The notes below the pieces were generated by a model, which was not told the DNA's origin, did not search any database, and saw only the letters and a list, made by a program, of their open reading frames with translations. Made by a program: the position numbers and the translations under genes. From CALKCV01 sp964609515 (GTDB taxonomy: Bacteria > Cyanobacteriota > Cyanobacteriia > Cyanobacteriales > Microcoleaceae): a DNA stretch of 64,000 nucleotides. Positions 49,784-57,959 of the stretch are shown piece after piece. Every line of letters starts with the position of its first letter. Within the stretch, counting starts at the first letter, position 1. The stretch lies in assembly GCA_964609515.1 (NCBI GenBank), contig CAZSTZ010000006.1, positions 7,559 through 71,558 on the forward strand, written 5' to 3'.

Positions 49784-49935
49784 GGGATCATCCCATAGAA
49801 AGCAAAAATATTTTTTCGATCTCATACCTCGAACCTCAAACATCTCCTACCTCCCGCTTAAGGAGGTCTTCTGACCTCTGAGCGAGGACCATTAGCGTTC
49901 AATTTTTGGGTTTTTACTTGCATTGAGATGCTCCC
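49784..49935. mobile_element. MITE-like element with perfect 8-bp target duplication, copy B
   Basis: The 152-bp element is nearly identical to 18519-18671. Its left end reads GGGATCATCCCA and its right end TGAGATGCTCCC. Direct repeats GTTTTAGT flank it at 49776-49783 and 49936-49943. The high identity of two copies 31 kb apart indicates recent movement. Confidence 0.8.
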
Positions 49936-49974
49936 GTTTTAGTTTTCAGTTATTAGTTGCAGAAAACAATAAAT

Positions 49975-50379
49975 ATGCAAACAGAAACGATTACTTTAAA
50001 AGTTCCAGAAGTCATTTATCAACGTTTGGCGAACACTGCCAGAGGGATGCAGCGTCCTCTGGAAGAAATAGTCATTCATGCTTTAAAGGTTGGAATCCCT
50101 CCAGGTTATGAAGACGTGCCCGAGGAATTTCAAGCAGATATTGCTGGATTAGATAGATTGGATGATGATAGTTTGTGGCGCATTGCCCGCAGCCGAAAAA
50201 CAGAAACAGAAATGGAAGAATACAATAGTTTGCTTGAGGCTAATTCCAGCAGTAAATTAACGGATAGGGAAGAATTGGAGTTGAGAAAAATGCGACGGGA
50301 AGCAGATTTATTTATGCTGAAAAAAGCACAGGCAGCAGCCTTACTTAACTGGCGGGGATATCAGGTTCGTCCGATGTAG
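49975..50379 (+). CDS. Ribbon-helix-helix-like protein next to an HNH nuclease gene
   Basis: The start is set at the ATG at 49975 (MQTETITLKVPEVIYQRLANTA); an in-frame start six codons earlier is less likely. The N-terminal 45 residues look like a ribbon-helix-helix DNA-binding segment (ETITLKVPEVIYQRLANTARGMQRPLEEIVIHALKVG), as in antitoxins. The remainder is helical and charged (TDREELELRKMRREADLFMLKKAQAAALLNWRGYQ). The HNH gene starts 39 bp downstream on the same strand. Cyanobacteria often carry such pairs; whether it is a toxin-antitoxin-like module is untested. Confidence 0.65.
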   Translation: MQTETITLKVPEVIYQRLANTARGMQRPLEEIVIHALKVGIPPGYEDVPEEFQADIAGLDRLDDDSLWRIARSRKTETEMEEYNSLLEANSSSKLTDREELELRKMRREADLFMLKKAQAAALLNWRGYQVRPM

Positions 50380-50418
50380 GAACTGCCGTTCTCATTAATA
50401 AATAGAAAATCAATAATT

Positions 50419-50844
50419 ATGTCTTTTTATATTTCAGAAAGTCTGCGAGCTAAGATTGCAGAAAGCGATCGCCACCGTTGCTCTTATTGCTTAACCAGCG
50501 AAATCAATAGTGGCATTCGCATGACTTACGACCATATTTACCCGCGTTCAAAAGGTGGAGAAACAAGCTTTGAAAATGTTTGTTTGGCTTGCCAAAGCTG
50601 TAATGAATTTAAAAGTAATATAATTGAAGCGATTGACCCTTTGATTGGAGAAACAGTATCTTTATTTCATCCTCGCCAACAGCAATGGTCAAATCATTTT
50701 CAATGGAGTTCTGATGGTACGCAAATTGAGGGTATAACTGCTGTTGGTCGAGCAACAGTTACAGCTTTAAGAACGAACAATCCAGTTATAGTTGCCACCA
50801 GAAGGCGTTGGGTAGTTGTTGGTTGGCATCCTCCCGCAGACTAA
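50419..50844 (+). CDS. HNH endonuclease
   Basis: The 141-residue protein has a canonical HNH/McrA-type domain: zinc-binding C21xxC24 (HRCSYCLTSE), catalytic DH at residues 38-39 (RMTYDHIYPRSKGG), and CLACQSCNEFKSN carrying C58xxC61 with Asn62 and Lys65. Standalone HNH proteins of this size nick or cut DNA and occur in defence, homing and toxin contexts. The upstream gene encodes an RHH-like protein 39 bp away. The C-terminal part (about 80-141) has no recognised domain. Confidence 0.9.
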   Translation: MSFYISESLRAKIAESDRHRCSYCLTSEINSGIRMTYDHIYPRSKGGETSFENVCLACQSCNEFKSNIIEAIDPLIGETVSLFHPRQQQWSNHFQWSSDGTQIEGITAVGRATVTALRTNNPVIVATRRRWVVVGWHPPAD

Positions 50845-50899
50845 ACTCGATTATACCCATTTTTGTGATAGCAATCTTATTTATTTTAAGGAGGAAATA

Positions 50900-51808
50900 A
50901 TGATGACGGTGGCTTCTCAAAAGGAGCAAGTTCGGCAAATCAAAGTCAAATTGTTGTTGAGCGGCGGACACGAATATACTGTATTTCTTCAATCCAATTC
51001 TACCCTGCTCCAATTGCTGATAAAAATATTAGTATCTCGTTCTCAAAAAAAAGCCGATGCTGTTAGTTTGTTGCAAATTCCTATCGAGGAAGGTCGCTCT
51101 TGTCTGTGTTTTTCTAGCGAAGATTTAATCGGAATTGTTACTAATCCACCAATCTATTTACAAGATCGGTTATCAACTCAAGAAACACAACCAAATCCTA
51201 CTATTCAATTACCAGACGATTTAATCTCTCGCTATGCCGCGATCGATAACTTTTTGACTCCTGCGGAAAATCAACAACTTTTCGATTATGTTTGCCAAAA
51301 ACAGGCAGATTTTGTTCCTACTACTACTTCCACTAATGCTGATAATTATCGGCGGTCTTTGGTGTTACATTCTTTTCCCGAGTTTAGAGAATTAATTGTT
51401 AATAAAATCCAAAAATTAATTCCCGATGTTTGGGCTAAGTTAAATATGGAACCTTTTCCTATTGGGCAAATAGAAAGTCAATTAACTATGCATAATGACG
51501 GCAATTTTTATAAGGTTCATAACGATAACGGTTCCCCAGATACGGCTACTCGGATTTTGACTTACGTTTATTATTTTAATCGGGAACCAAAGGCTTTTTC
51601 TGGGGGAGATTTAGTTATTTACGACAGCAAAATTCAGGGGAAATATTATGTGAAGGGAGACACTTTTAAAACTGTCGAACCTCGCAATAATGTTATTGTC
51701 TTTTTCCACAGTCGTTATATGCACGAGGTTTTGCCGGTTAGATGCGATTCTAAAGAGTTTGCCGATAGCCGTTTTACGATTAATGGTTGGGTGAGAAGGG
51801 CGGATTGA
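50900..51808 (+). CDS. 2OG-Fe(II) oxygenase with N-terminal extension
   Basis: The start is set at the ATG at 50900 because AAGGAGG lies at 50888-50894; the frame extends 28 codons upstream into the HNH gene. The C-terminal half (about 115-302) is a prolyl-4-hydroxylase-like dioxygenase: HxD in FYKVHNDNGSP, distal His in HSRYMHEVLPV, 2OG-binding Arg in ADSRFTINGW. The N-terminal ~105 residues (VRQIKVKLLLSGGHEYTVFLQSN, GRSCLCFSSEDLIGIV) are an unrecognised domain absent from the paralogue that follows. The substrate is likely a peptide or small metabolite but is unknown. Confidence 0.88.
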   Translation: MMTVASQKEQVRQIKVKLLLSGGHEYTVFLQSNSTLLQLLIKILVSRSQKKADAVSLLQIPIEEGRSCLCFSSEDLIGIVTNPPIYLQDRLSTQETQPNPTIQLPDDLISRYAAIDNFLTPAENQQLFDYVCQKQADFVPTTTSTNADNYRRSLVLHSFPEFRELIVNKIQKLIPDVWAKLNMEPFPIGQIESQLTMHNDGNFYKVHNDNGSPDTATRILTYVYYFNREPKAFSGGDLVIYDSKIQGKYYVKGDTFKTVEPRNNVIVFFHSRYMHEVLPVRCDSKEFADSRFTINGWVRRAD

Positions 51809-51889
51809 TTTGGCAAACCGTAGAACAGGCAAGATGCCTGTTCTACGGTACAAAAATTATGAATGATTATCATTTAATGGAAGCTAATA

Positions 51890-52471
51890 ATGGAAGCTAA
51901 ATTTATTAAGTTTCTCAATTTTCTTTCCCCCCAGGAACATCAAAATATGGTCGAGTGGGTTCTGAAATACGAGCAAAATTTTGAGTTGAGTAAAAGCAGT
52001 TCTAGTAAGGAGAGTTATAGGCGATCGCTCGTAATGCTTTTAACCCCAGAAGCAGAAATTTTAATCGCCCAACGCATTACGCCCATAGTGCTTATGGCGA
52101 TGGAAAAATTAGGCGTTTCTGGCTTAAATCTCGATAAAATAGAAGCTCAAATTACCGCCCATAACGACGGTAATTATTACAGAACTCATAACGATAACGG
52201 TATGTCTCCTCTGGACGAACGAGAGCTTACTTATGTCTATTATTTTTATCGGGAACCAAAAGCATTTTCTGGGGGCGAGTTAGTTCTTTACGATGAAAAA
52301 AAAGAGGGCGATCGCTTTCTTAAAGCAGATTCTTTTAAACTAATCGAACCTACTAATAATAGTATTATTTTTTTCCGCAGTCGCTACTGGCATCAAGTTT
52401 TGCCGGTTAGTTGTCCTTCGGGTAATTTTGCGGACAGTCGTTTTACAATTAATGGTTGGATCTGGAAGTAA
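51890..52471 (+). CDS. 2OG-Fe(II) oxygenase, paralogue lacking the N-terminal domain
   Basis: The 193-residue protein aligns along its length with the C-terminal half of the preceding oxygenase (shared THNDNG, TYVYYFYREPKAFSGGELVLYD, SRYWHQVLPVSC, ADSRFTINGW) and keeps the HxD...H iron triad and the Arg. It lies 81 bp downstream on the same strand across a GAACAGGC palindrome, so the pair is a tandem duplication that has diverged. A decoy ATGGAAGCTAA copy lies 13 bases before the real start. Another GAACAGGC palindrome follows its stop. Confidence 0.9.
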   Translation: MEAKFIKFLNFLSPQEHQNMVEWVLKYEQNFELSKSSSSKESYRRSLVMLLTPEAEILIAQRITPIVLMAMEKLGVSGLNLDKIEAQITAHNDGNYYRTHNDNGMSPLDERELTYVYYFYREPKAFSGGELVLYDEKKEGDRFLKADSFKLIEPTNNSIIFFRSRYWHQVLPVSCPSGNFADSRFTINGWIWK

Positions 52472-52541
52472 TAAACGTTTCGTAGTAATGATTTTAGCGA
52501 ACAGGCAGGATGCCTGTTCTACGGTCGTTACTACGAACTTG

Positions 52542-54026
52542 CTATTCTCGGGCTCCGAAATTCCTCAATAAATACGCTACCTCTTTATTGCTATTGAGCT
52601 GCCCCAACATCAAAGCTGTATAACCACCGGAATTTTTGAGGTTTAAGTCGGCCCCGGCATCGATTAAAACCTTTACCGCATCGGGAAAACCGCGATAGGC
52701 CGCCCACATCAAAGCAGTGGCATTATTATCGTCTGTACGATTAATCTCGACTCCTTTTGTTAATAAATGTTGGATAATACTAACATCCCCATTATAGGCA
52801 GCTTTCATTAAAGCAGTAGTGCCACCATCTCCCGGTACGTCGGGAGCCACACCCGCATCGAGTAAAATCTTAACTATTTCTAGTTTGCCGTGAAAAGCAG
52901 CCAAAGTTAAAGGAGTCTCCCCTAAATTCCTGATATTAAAGATAGCATCCCGCTCTTCTGGTTTGACCTTTTGGGTTAAAAGGGCGACAACATCCTTGTT
53001 ACCGTGAAAAACTGCTATTAATAAAGGAGTGTCGCCTAAGTCGTTTCTGGCTTGAATGTCAGCCCCGCGATCTAGAAGCAGTTCCACCGTCTCCAGATGA
53101 CCTTCCGCGATCGCCAGATGTAAAGCCGTCACGCCGTCGCTGTCTTTGGCGTTAATTTCCGCACCTTCATCCAGTAACAGACAAGCGATCGCCACATTTC
53201 CTTCCGCCGCCGCCGCCATCAAAGCCGTTTCCCCGTTTTTATTAGTAACGTTGACATCTGCCCCCGCATTCAATAAAACTCGAACCACCGACCGATGACC
53301 CAGATCCGCAGCCAAAGTTAAAGCAGTTTCCCGATCGCGATCGTAAAGATTAACCTCGGCGTCGGCACCGAGCAACTTCTCTACAGTTTCTAGATCTCCT
53401 TCTTCAGCAGCTTGCATCAACCAAGTTTTGCCCTCGATATTTCTGCCGTTAACATCCACCCCATGCTCCAAGAAAAGCTCGATAATTTCCCCATACTCGC
53501 CGCTACCCAAAAGCGACAAAGTAGCCTCATCTAAATTTGCCCCCGCTTTTAATAAAGCAGCGATCGCATCCATACTGCCTCGTTCCACTGCCAAACTCAA
53601 AGCAGTATTGTGATTTTTATCAGTGGCATTAACATCGGCCCCCGCAGCCAGCAAAATTTCTACCACTGCTTGATAGCCGTTTGCCGCAGCCAAAGTTAGG
53701 GCCGTCGTCCCTTCTTGACTTCTGGCATTAACGTCCGCCCCCCTGTCAGCCAACAGTTGGGCCACATCGGCACGCCCTTGGGCCGCCGCCAACATTAAAG
53801 CCGTGTGCCCCGATTTTTTGTTCGCATAGTTGACATCGGCTCCCGTATCCAGTAGGATGCGGGCTATTTCTATGTAGCCCTTTTCAGCCACCAACATCAA
53901 AACGCTGCTGCCATCTCGATCCTTGGCATTGGGATTAACGCCCTTCGCCAGTATGGCTCGTGCATTAATAATATTGCCATTTTTAGCGGCCTGAACTAAG
54001 GAAGCATCTTGTTTAGTAGAAGCCAT
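52542..54026 (-). CDS. Ankyrin-repeat protein
   Basis: The 494-residue protein consists almost wholly of about 15 ankyrin repeats (for example HTALMLAAAQGRADVAQLL, TTALTLAAANGYQAVVEIL, DTPLLIAVFHGNKDVVALL). Repeats 6 and 7 are degenerate (EATLSLLGSGEYGEII, KTWLMQAAEEGDLETVEK). No signal peptide, membrane segment or enzymatic domain is attached. Ankyrin proteins serve as binding scaffolds; the partner here is unknown. It converges with the oxygenase genes and is divergent from the DUF4079 gene. Confidence 0.93.
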   Translation of the reverse strand: MASTKQDASLVQAAKNGNIINARAILAKGVNPNAKDRDGSSVLMLVAEKGYIEIARILLDTGADVNYANKKSGHTALMLAAAQGRADVAQLLADRGADVNARSQEGTTALTLAAANGYQAVVEILLAAGADVNATDKNHNTALSLAVERGSMDAIAALLKAGANLDEATLSLLGSGEYGEIIELFLEHGVDVNGRNIEGKTWLMQAAEEGDLETVEKLLGADAEVNLYDRDRETALTLAADLGHRSVVRVLLNAGADVNVTNKNGETALMAAAAEGNVAIACLLLDEGAEINAKDSDGVTALHLAIAEGHLETVELLLDRGADIQARNDLGDTPLLIAVFHGNKDVVALLTQKVKPEERDAIFNIRNLGETPLTLAAFHGKLEIVKILLDAGVAPDVPGDGGTTALMKAAYNGDVSIIQHLLTKGVEINRTDDNNATALMWAAYRGFPDAVKVLIDAGADLNLKNSGGYTALMLGQLNSNKEVAYLLRNFGARE

Positions 54027-54134
54027 AATTCAATTACATAAATAAATAAAGGTATCGTCTTAACGTGGCACAAGACCGCTTCGGTGTTATGCTAAGTTTT
54101 ATGAACTTTTTTTGCCTATCTTTAAGAGAACGCT

Positions 54135-54608
54135 ATGAACCTTCCGATCCCCGAGTCAGTTAAACCCTGGCTCAACTTTTTCCATCCCGCCATCATGTTT
54201 GCCTTGCTGGCGATCGCCTTTTACGCCCTGTACCTGGGTATGAAAGTCCGCAAAACCAGAACCGCCGAAGGAGAAGAAAAAAAACAACTCGTGCAAGGCA
54301 GATTTAAAGACAAACACCACAAAGTCGGTTCTTTACTTTTGGCCTTTATGGTTCTCGGCACTCTGGGGGGTATGTCCGTCACCTATATTAATAACGAGAA
54401 GTTATTTTTCGGTCCCCACCTATTAGCCGGCCTCGGCATGACCGGACTTATTGCCGTTTCAGCTTCCCTAACTCCCTTCATGCAGAAAGGCCAAGAATGG
54501 GCCCGGTCTACTCATATCGGACTCAACGTCCTACTGGTGGGGTTATTTATTTGGCAAGCTTTCACCGGTGTGGAAATTCTCCAACGGATAATCGGCGATC
54601 TGTTCTAA
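54135..54608 (+). CDS. DUF4079 membrane protein
   Basis: The 157-residue protein is predicted to have four membrane helices (about 15-36 IMFALLAIAFYALYLGM, 62-84 LLLAFMVLGTLGGM, 95-115 LLAGLGMTGLIAVSASL, 127-150 IGLNVLLVGLFIWQAF). Conserved His residues (FFHPAIM, KDKHHKVG, GPHLLAG, STHIGLN) recall cytochrome b561-type haem-binding arrangements, so a membrane redox role is possible. It is a family of unknown function found widely in photosynthetic organisms. It converges with the DUF1997 gene. Confidence 0.85.
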   Translation: MNLPIPESVKPWLNFFHPAIMFALLAIAFYALYLGMKVRKTRTAEGEEKKQLVQGRFKDKHHKVGSLLLAFMVLGTLGGMSVTYINNEKLFFGPHLLAGLGMTGLIAVSASLTPFMQKGQEWARSTHIGLNVLLVGLFIWQAFTGVEILQRIIGDLF

Positions 54609-54634
54609 TTGGGGCTTATGGAATGGAGTAATTG

Positions 54635-55381
54635 TTAATCGTTCGTTTTTCCCTTGTCTCCCTTTTTCCCTTTTTTTTGTTTGGGGAAAGGCAGGTCGTG
54701 GGTTGTGTGAAAGTCTAATTGAGTTTTATAAGTCAAGCGGCGGGACACCTGTTTGACGATTTTATCCAACAGATTGTCCCCCGTTTTTTGAATCAAGGAT
54801 TGAGACATTTTAGTAATAAACCGGGGAAACTTGACACCCACTGCCAAATCTAAATGCCACTCGGCCCCAGTAATAGTGCTGGGCAGTCCTAAATTTTTGA
54901 CTTCCACTTCCGAACAAAACTCCTCCACTGGCATTTCCACCAGCTTCATAGTCGCTCGAAAATCCACTTCATATCCTGGAGGCTCGTACCCCGGCACGGG
55001 AATAGTCAAGATCCGATAAATATCTTCTGCGTCTGGTGGGAGCAAATCTAAACCGATTCGGGCCTCAACTTTGTAGCCAAAAGCACCAAACCGACCGATT
55101 AATAAATCGTAACCATTCTCCCCCAAAGGTTCGGCCTTCATCGGCTGGGCGCAACGACGAAACCAACTGTGGTGGTCGGCAAAATGTTCGGCCACGGTTT
55201 TATGGCAGGCATACAATTCCATGCAGTCCGTAAACTGAGCGTGAAACCATGTAGGTTCAGCTCCTTCTGGTATCTCTGTATCTTCGGGCTCTAATTCTGG
55301 CCTGAACTCGGGGTCTGTTAGTTCTCCGTAATCTTCAACTGGAGTTTGGCGATCGCCTTCACCATGAGGTTGGTGTATCAT
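54635..55381 (-). CDS. DUF1997-domain protein
   Basis: The 248-residue protein belongs to a START-like (SRPBCC-type) family of cyanobacteria and plastids: FHAQFTDCMELYACHKTVAEHFADHHSWFRRCAQPMKAEPLGENGYDLLIGRFGAFGYKVEARIGLDLLP, and later HLDLAVGVKFPRFITKMSQSLIQKTGDNLLDKIVKQVSRRLTYKTQLDFH. An acidic N-terminal region (about 1-45) and a Lys-rich C-terminal tail (KQKKGKKGDKGKTND) flank it. The function is unknown; the fold suggests binding of a lipid or pigment-like ligand. It converges with DUF4079 and is divergent from the SDR-like gene. Confidence 0.85.
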   Translation of the reverse strand: MIHQPHGEGDRQTPVEDYGELTDPEFRPELEPEDTEIPEGAEPTWFHAQFTDCMELYACHKTVAEHFADHHSWFRRCAQPMKAEPLGENGYDLLIGRFGAFGYKVEARIGLDLLPPDAEDIYRILTIPVPGYEPPGYEVDFRATMKLVEMPVEEFCSEVEVKNLGLPSTITGAEWHLDLAVGVKFPRFITKMSQSLIQKTGDNLLDKIVKQVSRRLTYKTQLDFHTTHDLPFPKQKKGKKGDKGKTND

Positions 55382-55478
55382 CTGCTCTTGTTCGGTATGC
55401 CTTGGTTAGCTTTCAGTCTATAGAATAAAGCTATTGAGGTTTGGAAATAAAAATAAAAATTTAACTTTTCTCGAAAAA

Positions 55479-56138
55479 ATGAAAGTATTTGTAGCAGGGG
55501 CAACGGGCGAAACAGGTCGCCGCATCGTTAAAGAACTGGTCAACCGCCAAATTCCCGTCCGCGCTTTGGTCCGCAATTTAGAGGCGGCCAAAGAAATTCT
55601 ACCCCCACAAGCAGAGTTAGTGGTGGGGGATGTTTTAAAGGCCGATGCTCTTGAAACTGCCATCGGCGATAGTACCGCATTAATTTGTGCCACCGGGGCC
55701 CGTCCCAGTTTCGACCCGACCGGGCCATATATGGTCGATTATGAAGGGACTAAAAATCTGGTAAATGCTGCTAAGGCTAAGGCGATAGAGCATTTTGTCC
55801 TCGTTTCTTCTATGTGCGTTTCCCAGTTTTTTCATCCACTCAATTTGTTCTGGTTGGTTCTTTTCTGGAAAAAACAAGCAGAAGAATATTTGCAAAAAAG
55901 CGGTTTGACTTATACCATCGTCCGCCCTGGCGGTCTGAAAAATGAGGAAAATCAATTTCCTATTTTGATGGAACCCGCCGATACTTTGTTTGAGGGTAGC
56001 GTTCCTCGGGTTAAGGTTAGTTTGGTTTGTGTAGAAGCGCTTTTTCTACCTCAATCTCGCCAGAAAATTGTCGAAATTATTGCTAAACCCGATGCTACTC
56101 TCAAAACTTTTGAGGAGCTTTTTGCTGCTGTAGCTTAA
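55479..56138 (+). CDS. Atypical SDR NAD(P)-binding protein (Tic62/HCF173-like)
   Basis: The start is set at the ATG at 55479 (MKVFVAGATGETGRRIVKELV); the frame opens 15 codons earlier without family sequence. The 219-residue protein has the GATGETG dinucleotide-binding loop, VRALVRN, VVGDVLKADALETAI, and YEGTKNLVNAAKAKAIEHFVLVSSM, then YTIVRPGGLKNEE. It lacks the YxxxK pair of classical SDRs, as atypical members do. Cyanobacterial relatives act in photosystem assembly or chlorophyll metabolism, but the role here is not determined. A strong hairpin follows the stop. Confidence 0.9.
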   Translation: MKVFVAGATGETGRRIVKELVNRQIPVRALVRNLEAAKEILPPQAELVVGDVLKADALETAIGDSTALICATGARPSFDPTGPYMVDYEGTKNLVNAAKAKAIEHFVLVSSMCVSQFFHPLNLFWLVLFWKKQAEEYLQKSGLTYTIVRPGGLKNEENQFPILMEPADTLFEGSVPRVKVSLVCVEALFLPQSRQKIVEIIAKPDATLKTFEELFAAVA

Positions 56139-56160
56139 TTTTGGTAGCTCCCATAATGGT

Positions 56161-56192
56161 GCTTGAAAATTTACTTTTATAAATTTTCAAGC
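56161..56192 (+). terminator. 13-bp perfect hairpin after the SDR-like gene
   Basis: GCTTGAAAATTTA (56161-56173) pairs perfectly with TAAATTTTCAAGC (56180-56192) across a six-base loop, 22 bases after the stop. There is no long T-run after it, so termination is plausible but not certain. Confidence 0.5.
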
Positions 56193-56242
56193 TTATGCTT
56201 ACTACCCAATGGTTGGACTTATAAACAATACTAAAATCGATT

Positions 56243-57262
56243 ATGCAGCGCTTGGCAATTATTTTTATTAAACGCCTAATAATCGGCTTTTGTCTCTTCC
56301 TAACTCTTGCATTTTTACTCAAATTTTTATCTCTTTATAACCCAGAGAATTTCCTGGCTTCCCAGAGAAAATACTCCGGGGATTTTCCACATCTAGTAAT
56401 GAAAGATGGCGACCCTTATATTCGGGCTTTAATGCGTACCATCTCCGCCAGCGAGTCTAACGTTGCCGAACCCTATAAGGTTATTTATGGCGGACAAACT
56501 TTCTCCGATTTCAGCCGCCATCCAGATTTATGCGTAACTATTTTTTGGGGTCCGAATAGAGGGAATTGCAGTACCGCTGCCGGACGCTATCAATTTATTA
56601 GTTCTACTTGGGAGGAAATGGCTAAACGCTATCATCCAAATCCTTCTGGGTTACTTTTTTGGCAATCCTATAGCTTTGAACCTCAATATCAAGATGCGGT
56701 GGTTTATGCTTGGTTGAGCGATCGCTACTATTGGAAAAACGATATTCCTAGTTTGTTGCGTCAGGGAAAATTAGATAAAGTTTTACGTTTGTTATCGGGT
56801 ACTTGGACGAGTTTGGGTTACGGCATTGAAACTAATTCTATGAGTCGCTATTTGCCCCAAATTTATCAAGAACTTTTGCAAGAAGAAATTCGTTTGGCAG
56901 CTATTTACGCTAACAAAAAAGACGATTCAGCTCTGATAGAATATTTCCCTAAAGACTTAGATAAAGGTACGGTCGAAAAAGCTTTGAAAAAACTCGATTT
57001 TCCCGTGGTAATTATGCCCGCGATAATTTCCGACTTGCCCAGTAATTCGATTTGGTTTAGCACCACAGTTAAGATTGATGATGTGAAGTTGGTGGCAGAA
57101 ACTTTAATTAAGGCGGGGGTAGAAATTAAAGCGATTAGACCTTTAGTTGATACTCAAGCATTTTCCGAAAGTTTAATTAGGGTAGGAGCAGATCCTCAGA
57201 TGGAAGAGCGATCGCCCCTTACCTTAGCCCAAGTTCGTCAAGCATCGGAATTTACTCGTTAA
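56243..57262 (+). CDS. GH104-like muramidase with N-terminal membrane anchor
   Basis: The 339-residue protein has an N-terminal membrane segment (about 8-31, FIKRLIIGFCLFLTLAFLLKFL), then a lysozyme-like domain (about 55-215). That domain reads RALMRTISASESNVAEPYKVIYGGQTFSDFSRHPD, STAAGRYQFISSTWEEMAKRY and YAWLSDRYYWKNDIPSLLRQGKLDKVLRLLSGTWTSLGYGIET, the pattern of phage-derived GH104 (N-acetylmuramidase/transglycosylase) enzymes with the catalytic Glu in SASES. A C-terminal domain of about 120 residues is unrecognised. It may remodel peptidoglycan at the cytoplasmic membrane. Confidence 0.82.
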   Translation: MQRLAIIFIKRLIIGFCLFLTLAFLLKFLSLYNPENFLASQRKYSGDFPHLVMKDGDPYIRALMRTISASESNVAEPYKVIYGGQTFSDFSRHPDLCVTIFWGPNRGNCSTAAGRYQFISSTWEEMAKRYHPNPSGLLFWQSYSFEPQYQDAVVYAWLSDRYYWKNDIPSLLRQGKLDKVLRLLSGTWTSLGYGIETNSMSRYLPQIYQELLQEEIRLAAIYANKKDDSALIEYFPKDLDKGTVEKALKKLDFPVVIMPAIISDLPSNSIWFSTTVKIDDVKLVAETLIKAGVEIKAIRPLVDTQAFSESLIRVGADPQMEERSPLTLAQVRQASEFTR

Positions 57263-57343
57263 TTAACAATTAATAATTAACAATTAGCAATTATGAAGGT
57301 TAATTTGCTAAACTTTGAGAAGTAGCTTTGAATGGAGGTAGTT

Positions 57344-57622
57344 ATGAACTTAGAAGAAATCTTAACGGCCCTAAAAGAAATGAAAGGGGAAGAACGAATA
57401 ATTATTATTGAAACTGCCGCCCGTTTAATTAGAGAAGAAGCTGAAGAAAAGGCCAGACTGAAGGAAAAAGAAGAAAGGGAATTAGAGGAATCAGCTAAAA
57501 AGGCAGTTCCATTATATATGCCGGGAGGACCGCTATACGACCTTTGGTCTCCAGAAAGCGAACCTTACTACGATTCTGAAGATGAAATTCCACTAGGACC
57601 GGAGGTAGAAGCTAATGCGTAG
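57344..57622 (+). CDS. Putative antitoxin upstream of MazF-like toxin
   Basis: The start is set at the ATG at 57344 since GGAGG (57334-57338) lies six bases before it; an in-frame ATG four codons earlier overlaps that Shine-Dalgarno. The 92-residue acidic protein (MNLEEILTALKEMKGEERIIIIETAARLIREEAEEKARLKEKEERELEESAKKAVP) has a helical N-terminus and a disordered C-terminus (PLYDLWSPESEPYYDSEDEIPLG), a normal antitoxin layout in which the tail blocks the toxin. Its stop overlaps the mazF-like start by eight bases. The antitoxin role is inferred from position and size. Confidence 0.75.
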   Translation: MNLEEILTALKEMKGEERIIIIETAARLIREEAEEKARLKEKEERELEESAKKAVPLYMPGGPLYDLWSPESEPYYDSEDEIPLGPEVEANA

Positions 57623-57959
57623 GGGTCAAGTTTGGTTAGTTGAGTTCTATCCGACAGTGGGGGCAGAAATTGGCAAACGTCGTCCGGCCGTTATTATCAA
57701 CAAAGATTCTACAGGTATTTTGCCTCTTAGAGTTGTGGTTCCAATAACTCAATGGCAAGATATATTTGCGGAACTAGAATGGATGGTATCGCTAGAACCT
57801 ACTACAGAAAATGGTTTGATTAAGCGTTCTGCGGCAGACGCATTTCAAATTAAATCTGTTTCCACCGATAGATTTCTCAGGCAAATAGGCACCCTTTCGG
57901 AAACTGAAATGCAAGCTATTATAAAGGCGATCGCTTTAGTAATTAATATTGATTTTTAA
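57615..57959 (+). CDS. MazF/PemK-family mRNA interferase toxin
   Basis: The 114-residue protein has the MazF/PemK (CcdB-like SH3 barrel) signatures: RRGQVWLVEFYPTVGAEIGKRRPAVIINKD, LRVVVPITQWQ, and LIKRSAADAFQIKSVSTDRFLRQIGTLSETEM. Family toxins cut mRNA at short sites and are neutralised by the upstream antitoxin. It overlaps the antitoxin by eight bases, and its TAA stop shares its last base with the ATG of the next gene, so the three are likely translationally coupled. The toxin looks intact. Confidence 0.92.
   Translation: MRRGQVWLVEFYPTVGAEIGKRRPAVIINKDSTGILPLRVVVPITQWQDIFAELEWMVSLEPTTENGLIKRSAADAFQIKSVSTDRFLRQIGTLSETEMQAIIKAIALVINIDF

Noticed and set aside
51877..51900. Duplicate ATGGAAGCTAA before the second oxygenase
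   Set aside because: The first copy is out of frame and stops after seven codons; it is too short to support a leader peptide claim.
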